Source: an uncultured Prevotella sp. (GTDB lineage: Bacteria; Bacteroidota; Bacteroidia; Bacteroidales; Bacteroidaceae). Taken from it: a DNA stretch of 9,995 nucleotides. This document shows positions 6,037-9,995 of this stretch, piece by piece. Numbering within the stretch: position 1 is the first letter of the stretch; every line of letters starts with the position of its first letter. Under the pieces are notes generated by a model. It was not told the DNA's origin. It made no database searches and was given only the letters and a program-made list of their open reading frames with translations. The stretch is taken from NCBI GenBank assembly GCA_934190685.1, contig CAKPTK010000085.1:1-9995 (forward strand). The letters are read 5' to 3'. Made by a program: the position numbers and the translations under genes.

Positions 6037-7398
6037 TTATTTAATGCTGTATACTATTGCGTTGATATCGCCAAAGAACGGCTTGAGCAGTCCTGTGACA
6101 GCTGTCGCCTCGCTCTTGTCGCTTGTGAGCCCGGACAGGTTGAAGAGCATCGCCATACGCTTGCCGATGATTTGTTTCTTCACATTCTCCGGCAACTGCT
6201 TTGCGGCGGACTTGATTGACGACAGAGCCGACCGCTGGCTGTCGCCGCTGAAGAACTGGTTGTCTGCCGACACTCCGAAATAGAAGGATGTCTTGCCGTC
6301 CGTATAATAATAGGAGTCTTTCTCCCAATCCACAATCTTTCCGCCCTTGGGGCACGACTGCTTCCAATAGTCCACGTCGCCGAGCCAGTTTTTATTGCCC
6401 AGTTGGGCAGCCATGGACAACTGTAGGTTGTCGTCGGAATAGGAGGGGATGATAATGCTCATGTCGCCATTGACGCTGCGGATGATGTTGTCCATATCGA
6501 CGGCGGCATTGATGCCCGCAAGCAACGCTTGCATGCCCTTGTTGTTTTGGAGCAACTTGATATAGTCTTTGCCGTCCACATTGACGAACATGCCCATCAA
6601 GGCACCGGCGGGCATGCTGCCCACATATTTTCCTTGTATGGGACGATACACCTTGTTGGCCTCTTGCAGCGTTTGGTTGATTTGCTTGTTGAAGGAGAAG
6701 GTCTGTCCGTCGATGAGCAGACAACCGTCTTTCATGTCTATTTGGGCGGCAATCAACACCTGTGACGCATCGGCGTCCTTGGGAGCGCCGATGGTGAAAG
6801 GTGCCACCATCTTCTCTGGCAGGGCTTGGGCTTGTGCTACAAGTGCCATGCTTCCTCCGATGGAGTCCACCTTGTCATAGATGGGGGAGTTCTTGATGCC
6901 TTGCTCTTCGTCAGCTTTCAGATATTTGGTCATCTGCAATTGCATTTGGGCTTGGGCGGCTCCTACCGCAGGCCCCATAATCAAAAGAGCCTTGTCGGAG
7001 AATCCTACCACCCAACTGTTGTTCAGTACGCTGAACGTGAATCCTTTTCTTTCGATAGGCTTCTGAGCTACAGCATTTTTTGATAATTTGTCAATCCAAT
7101 CGTTTAAGTCGCTTTTGTCTGAAACTTTTGCGCAAAGACCGAGGTTCCCGTCTGCGGATTCGAAGAGATACATCTTACTGGTCACATCGATGCCGCAATC
7201 TTTCACATCGTCTATTTGGAGTAAGTTTTTTATCAGATTTTCGTGTCCATGTGCCATATCCGACATCTTGGTCATATCAATGCTGATTAGGGCAGTGCTT
7301 CCATCCGGAATCGCGTTCACATAATCGTTGCCGGAGCATGAACTTAATAGAAAACCGCAAACTGCGGTTAAAAATAAACTAAGGAAAAAGTGTTTCAT
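6037..7398 (-). CDS. Lipoprotein, DUF4836-like
   Basis: This 453-residue protein carries a lipoprotein signal peptide: MKH, a hydrophobic stretch, then the lipobox LSSC with acylated Cys21. The mature start (NDYVNAIPDGSTALISIDM) resembles the DUF4836 family of Bacteroidetes lipoproteins, which have no established function; this assignment is from memory of that opening motif. The body alternates strands and amphipathic helices without transmembrane segments, consistent with a periplasm-facing or surface globular protein anchored by lipid. The residues after the cysteine (SGND) are only weakly acidic, so surface export is not clearly signalled. The gene follows rsmE by nine bases and precedes the ATPase gene by two, which suggests it acts with the ABC transporter, for example as its substrate, receptor or periplasmic partner. 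That link is inference from gene order. Confidence 0.8.
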   Translation of the reverse strand: MKHFFLSLFLTAVCGFLLSSCSGNDYVNAIPDGSTALISIDMTKMSDMAHGHENLIKNLLQIDDVKDCGIDVTSKMYLFESADGNLGLCAKVSDKSDLNDWIDKLSKNAVAQKPIERKGFTFSVLNNSWVVGFSDKALLIMGPAVGAAQAQMQLQMTKYLKADEEQGIKNSPIYDKVDSIGGSMALVAQAQALPEKMVAPFTIGAPKDADASQVLIAAQIDMKDGCLLIDGQTFSFNKQINQTLQEANKVYRPIQGKYVGSMPAGALMGMFVNVDGKDYIKLLQNNKGMQALLAGINAAVDMDNIIRSVNGDMSIIIPSYSDDNLQLSMAAQLGNKNWLGDVDYWKQSCPKGGKIVDWEKDSYYYTDGKTSFYFGVSADNQFFSGDSQRSALSSIKSAAKQLPENVKKQIIGKRMAMLFNLSGLTSDKSEATAVTGLLKPFFGDINAIVYSIK

Positions 7399-7407
7399 TG
7401 TGTTTGT

Positions 7408-8139
7408 TTATAATCTTCTTGCCAACTGGCTCATCATCACTGCCGACAGGCCTGCGGTCTCTGTCCGTAGTCTTGCGGTGCCGAGCGAGGTGGATATATA
7501 ACCCTTGTCCAGGGCGAGTCCTACTTCATCGATGGAGAAGTCGCCTTCGGGACCAACCAGAACGGTGATGTCTTGTTTCTCGTCACCTTGAACGGCTCGT
7601 TGTATTTCCGTGAAAAAGTCACTCTTGGCTATTTCCTCGTAGCAATGGCAGATGAATTTTCTTCCACCCCGAGGCGTGTTGATGAATTCTTTGAATGATA
7701 CCAATGGATTGATGACAGGTTTCCATGGCTTGCGGCTCTGCTTGACAGCTCCTACCACAATCTTGTCGAGTCGCACCGTTCTGAGGATTTTGCGTTCAGA
7801 GAACTTGCAGTTGAGGAAACTCACCTCGTCGAATCCTATTTCCGTGGCTTTTTCCACCATCCATTCTATGCGGTCCATCATCTTGGTGGGGGCAATGGCC
7901 AGATGGATATGTCCTTTCCATGTTTTCTTCTGCGGCAGTGTCTCTTGTATCTCGTACATGCATCTTTTGGTGGCGGCAATCGTCACGACGGCGCGGTAGA
8001 AGGTGCCTTCTCCGTCCATGAGGAACATCTCGTCGCCACTTTTCAGTCGCAACACGCGCAGGGCATGCATTGCCTCGTCAAGCGGCAATTCGGTTTCATT
8101 GCCTGCATTGGGTACATAAAAATATCTGGCTTCTTTCAT
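7408..8139 (-). CDS. rsmE: 16S rRNA (uracil-1498-N3)-methyltransferase RsmE
   Basis: RsmE uses S-adenosylmethionine to methylate N3 of U1498 in helix 44 of 16S rRNA, close to the decoding centre of the 30S subunit. The 243-residue product has the family layout. A PUA-like RNA-binding domain (about 1-70) contains HALRVLRLKSGDE. A SPOUT methyltransferase domain (about 75-243) follows. Diagnostic pieces include KATEIGFDEV (97-106), KQSRKPWKPVI (133-143), the VGPEGDF cofactor-loop motif (195-201) and the knot motif LGTARLRTETA (219-229). Length is normal and all key motifs are intact. It starts 18 bases after the nuclease-domain gene and ends nine bases before the lipoprotein gene. It is a cytoplasmic housekeeping enzyme whose presence in an envelope operon probably reflects co-transcription. 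Confidence 0.96.
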   Translation of the reverse strand: MKEARYFYVPNAGNETELPLDEAMHALRVLRLKSGDEMFLMDGEGTFYRAVVTIAATKRCMYEIQETLPQKKTWKGHIHLAIAPTKMMDRIEWMVEKATEIGFDEVSFLNCKFSERKILRTVRLDKIVVGAVKQSRKPWKPVINPLVSFKEFINTPRGGRKFICHCYEEIAKSDFFTEIQRAVQGDEKQDITVLVGPEGDFSIDEVGLALDKGYISTSLGTARLRTETAGLSAVMMSQLARRL

Positions 8140-8157
8140 ACGTGGAATTCTTATGGT

Positions 8158-8703
8158 CTATTCTTTCTTGTTTCTCCTTTTCTTCAACTCATGATTGAGA
8201 TGGTTGGCCAATTCGTAGTTTTCCTGCTTGATGGCCGTCTCAAGGGCGTCTTCGAGCATTTCTTCGGATATGGCATTGATGGGGAGGCTAAGTCCTGAGG
8301 AACTGGGCACGAATGGAACGCTTTGGTGGATGAAGAGCGTATTGGTGATGTAGATGGGTAAATCGCCGATATAGGCAAACAACAATCCGTCGCTTGCCCT
8401 GATTTCCTTTTTCTCGCCTGATTGTTCATTGATCAGCACCGTTTGGTACACCCCGTCCACTATATCTTCAATCGTGATATTATAGGATGCGGCACTGTCC
8501 CGTTTCAGAACATCGAGCATCACTTCCGGCAGCCGTCGCATATTGTCCAAGCCGGGCGTCGTACGCATACGGAACTGGGAGGCTGTCTGCATGTCGCAAA
8601 CAACCACAATCTGCCTGCTGTCCGTCATGTCTGTCAACACGATAAGGCCGATTTCCTTAGAACCGCGTATTTCGCTCAACCCTTTATAATGCAGCTGCAT
8701 CAT
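8158..8703 (-). CDS. Bifunctional nuclease (DUF151) domain protein with C-terminal UVR motif
   Basis: This 181-residue cytoplasmic protein has two parts. Residues about 1-130 form a bifunctional-nuclease/DUF151 domain, recognised from the central IRASDGLLFAYIGDLPIYI block (101-119), which matches the family's 'IRPSDALALALR...PIYV' core. Residues about 148-176 form a UVR motif (LEDALETAIKQENYELANHLNHELKK), the short helical hairpin found in UvrB and UvrC and in protein-interaction modules. Plant members are reported to have DNase and RNase activity; the bacterial role is not settled. Two ATG codons are adjacent (8701-8703 and 8698-8700). The first is chosen because a perfect AAGGAGG lies eight bases upstream of it. 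The stop is TAG. It follows the MFS gene by 18 bases and precedes rsmE by 18, so it is inside the operon. Confidence 0.88.
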   Translation of the reverse strand: MMQLHYKGLSEIRGSKEIGLIVLTDMTDSRQIVVVCDMQTASQFRMRTTPGLDNMRRLPEVMLDVLKRDSAASYNITIEDIVDGVYQTVLINEQSGEKKEIRASDGLLFAYIGDLPIYITNTLFIHQSVPFVPSSSGLSLPINAISEEMLEDALETAIKQENYELANHLNHELKKRRNKKE

Positions 8704-8711
8704 GTCCTATG

Positions 8712-8718
8712 CCTCCTT
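8712..8718 (-). promoter_or_regulatory. Perfect Shine-Dalgarno sequence before the DUF151/UVR gene
   Basis: The minus strand reads AAGGAGG, eight bases before the first ATG (8701-8703), an ideal spacing. It decides between the two tandem ATG codons. The other visible starts (cupin, receptor, rsmE, lipoprotein, ATPase, permease) have no comparable element, in line with the rarity of Shine-Dalgarno use in Bacteroidetes. Confidence 0.75.
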
Positions 8719-8721
8719 GTT

Positions 8722-9888
8722 CTAGTTTTGTGGCTCTTTATGTTTGGCTTTGAATACCAAGGCGAAGAGCACTCCGACTACGAGTGCGTATCCCGCGAAT
8801 ATGAGCCAGCAAGTACGCCAATCGCCTAAAAGATAGCCATCCTCGTTCCATTGGCAATAGTGGTTGATGACTTCTCCTGCCAACAGGGTTCCGATGGTGG
8901 CGCCGAGGCCATTGGTCATCAGCATGAACAGTCCCTGTGCGGACGCTCTGACTTTGACATCGCATTTCTGGTCCACGAACAAACCTCCCGATACATTGAA
9001 GAAATCGAAGGCCACACCATAGACGATGCAGGACAATACGAATAAAATCACTCCGGGGAAGGCGGGGTTGCCGATGCCGAAGAATCCAAAGCGCAACACC
9101 CATGCGAACATGGCGATGAGCATCACGATTTTGATACCATAACGTTTTAGGAAGAAAGGAATCAACAGAATGCACAGTGCTTCAGACACCTGGGAGATGG
9201 ACACCAATAGCGTGGCATTGTTGGCGGCGAAAGTGTCGAGCATCGACGGGTCACCCTTGAAGCTGGTGATGAACGGTGTAGCATATCCGTTGGTTACTTG
9301 CAGCGACATACCCAATAGACAAGAGAATATGAAGAACATAGCCATCTCTCTGGTTTTGAACAGTTTAAAGGCGTTGAATCCCCATACCTCCGCCATGGTC
9401 TGATTCTCTTTCTTGATAATCTTGCACTGAGGCAGAGAAAAGCAATAGAGGAAGAGCAAGATGCCCATCAGGCCAGACATAAGGAATTGATAATGGGTGT
9501 ATTGGAACTTGTTGGCATTCTCGCTCAGCATGAAGGAGAAAGAACCATCGTTGATGGTCGCGCAATTCACAAACCACATGAGCACAATGAATCCCACGGT
9601 GCCAAACACACGGATGGGCGGAAAGTCTTTGACGGTGTCCAGTCCATGGTCCTTTAAGATGGTGAAGGCCGTGGTGTTCGACAATGCCAGGGTGGGCATA
9701 TAGAAAGCCACGCTCAAGGTATAGACAGCGATGAATGTAGTCTCATCGGGCTTTTCCGTAGCTTGTCCCATGCCGAAAAGTCCAACCATGGCCAATCCAG
9801 CCACCAAGTGACAAAAGCCCAACAGGCGTTGGGGTTGTATCCATTTGTCTGCCACGATACCCATGAGTGTGGGCATGAAGATTGACAC
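8722..9888 (-). CDS. MFS nucleoside:H+ symporter-like transporter, main body (downstream of an in-frame stop)
   Basis: This frame encodes a major facilitator transporter resembling the NupG/XapB nucleoside:H+ symporters and their Bacteroidetes relatives. Taking the GTG at 9886-9888 as residue 1, the TM2-TM3 motif-A loop is GIVADKW (10-16). The family block FPPIRVFGTVGF is at 89-100. Further features are a charged central loop after TM6, and the second-half blocks ISQVSEALCILLIPFFLKRYG and FDFFNVSGGLFVDQK. About eleven hydrophobic helices remain and the C-terminus is intact. However, conserved family sequence continues upstream through codons 9889-9912 (WFYAIQGI), then meets a TAG at 9913-9915, with the TM1 sequence beyond it. 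As it stands, only a protein lacking TM1 could be made, from the GTG at 9888 or the ATG at 9874-9876. The GTG is a formal boundary rather than a believed start. The gene may be a recent pseudogene, a strain variant or a sequencing error. Confidence 0.75.
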   Translation of the reverse strand: MSIFMPTLMGIVADKWIQPQRLLGFCHLVAGLAMVGLFGMGQATEKPDETTFIAVYTLSVAFYMPTLALSNTTAFTILKDHGLDTVKDFPPIRVFGTVGFIVLMWFVNCATINDGSFSFMLSENANKFQYTHYQFLMSGLMGILLFLYCFSLPQCKIIKKENQTMAEVWGFNAFKLFKTREMAMFFIFSCLLGMSLQVTNGYATPFITSFKGDPSMLDTFAANNATLLVSISQVSEALCILLIPFFLKRYGIKIVMLIAMFAWVLRFGFFGIGNPAFPGVILFVLSCIVYGVAFDFFNVSGGLFVDQKCDVKVRASAQGLFMLMTNGLGATIGTLLAGEVINHYCQWNEDGYLLGDWRTCWLIFAGYALVVGVLFALVFKAKHKEPQN

Positions 9889-9912
9889 AATGCCTTGGAT
9901 GGCATAAAACCA

Positions 9913-9995
9913 CTAAATCTCTGCGCCCATACCGGCTCTGCCCACGTCTTGGCCCATGGACGTGAGATAGGCTCCCCAAACGGCACATTCGAGGA
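9913..9995 (-). pseudogene. 5' fragment of the MFS transporter gene ending at a premature TAG
   Basis: In the same frame as the transporter body, the minus strand encodes 26 residues beginning LECAVWGAYLTSMG and ending GMGAEI, then the stop TAG at 9913-9915. 'AVWGAYLTSMG' is the conserved end of TM1 in this transporter family, and WFYAIQGIVSIFMP directly after the stop is the conserved TM2. The stop therefore interrupts one continuous gene rather than separating two. Counting from the window edge to the normal stop gives 423 codons, so only about the first ten codons of a typical family member lie beyond the window. Confidence 0.8.

Noticed and set aside
5426..6283. Long plus-strand open frame (285 codons) antisense to the ATPase and lipoprotein genes
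   Set aside because: It lies opposite two genes with clear protein motifs, has no recognisable domain and spans their junction. It is a by-product of codon composition in the real genes.
9913..9915. TAG as a recoded amino-acid codon
   Set aside because: TAG is the natural stop of both the MFS gene (8722-8724) and the DUF151/UVR gene (8158-8160), and no recoding machinery or phage features are seen.
9714..9988. Two overlapping minus-strand frames at the right edge that avoid the TAG
   Set aside because: Neither encodes recognisable transporter sequence; only the frame containing the TAG carries the conserved TM1 and TM2, so a frameshift is not the explanation.

Overview
The window looks like a chromosomal segment of a member of the Bacteroidales, most likely Prevotella or a close relative. 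The evidence is an Oar-like TonB-dependent receptor with an N-terminal carboxypeptidase-regulatory-like domain, a lipoprotein resembling the Bacteroidetes DUF4836 family, a TAnnTTTG-type -7 promoter element, AT-rich leaders mostly without Shine-Dalgarno sequences, and the general protein flavour. The genus is an inference from recognised protein style, not from a database search.

Layout. At the left edge is the 3' end of a plus-strand cutC gene (1-225). It converges on a minus-strand cupin gene (282-614), and the two share a strong bidirectional terminator hairpin (224-272). Next, on the minus strand, is a complete 1060-residue TonB-dependent receptor (703-3885). It has its own likely promoter at 3947-3955, a leader hairpin and an intrinsic terminator at 643-678. 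The only sizeable gene-free stretch is 3886-4190, which holds that promoter and leader plus the terminator of the next unit.

The right half (4191-9995) is a tightly packed minus-strand series that probably forms one operon. In transcription order it is: MFS nucleoside-symporter-like transporter, bifunctional-nuclease (DUF151)/UVR protein, 16S rRNA methyltransferase RsmE, a DUF4836-like lipoprotein, an ABC ATPase and an FtsX/MacB-like permease. The junctions are 18, 18, 9 and 2 bases and then a 4-base ATGA overlap. The series ends at a 16-bp stem terminator (4135-4171).

The most notable points are four. An in-frame TAG at 9913-9915 interrupts the conserved start of the MFS gene. The ABC ATPase has a divergent Walker A and signature and a serine where the switch histidine is expected. 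The lipoprotein, ATPase and permease genes look translationally coupled and could form an undescribed envelope ABC system with no HlyD-type adaptor. A perfect AAGGAGG precedes the nuclease-domain gene, while the other visible start sites lack such a sequence. No RNA genes, insertion sequences, CRISPR arrays or phage features were seen.
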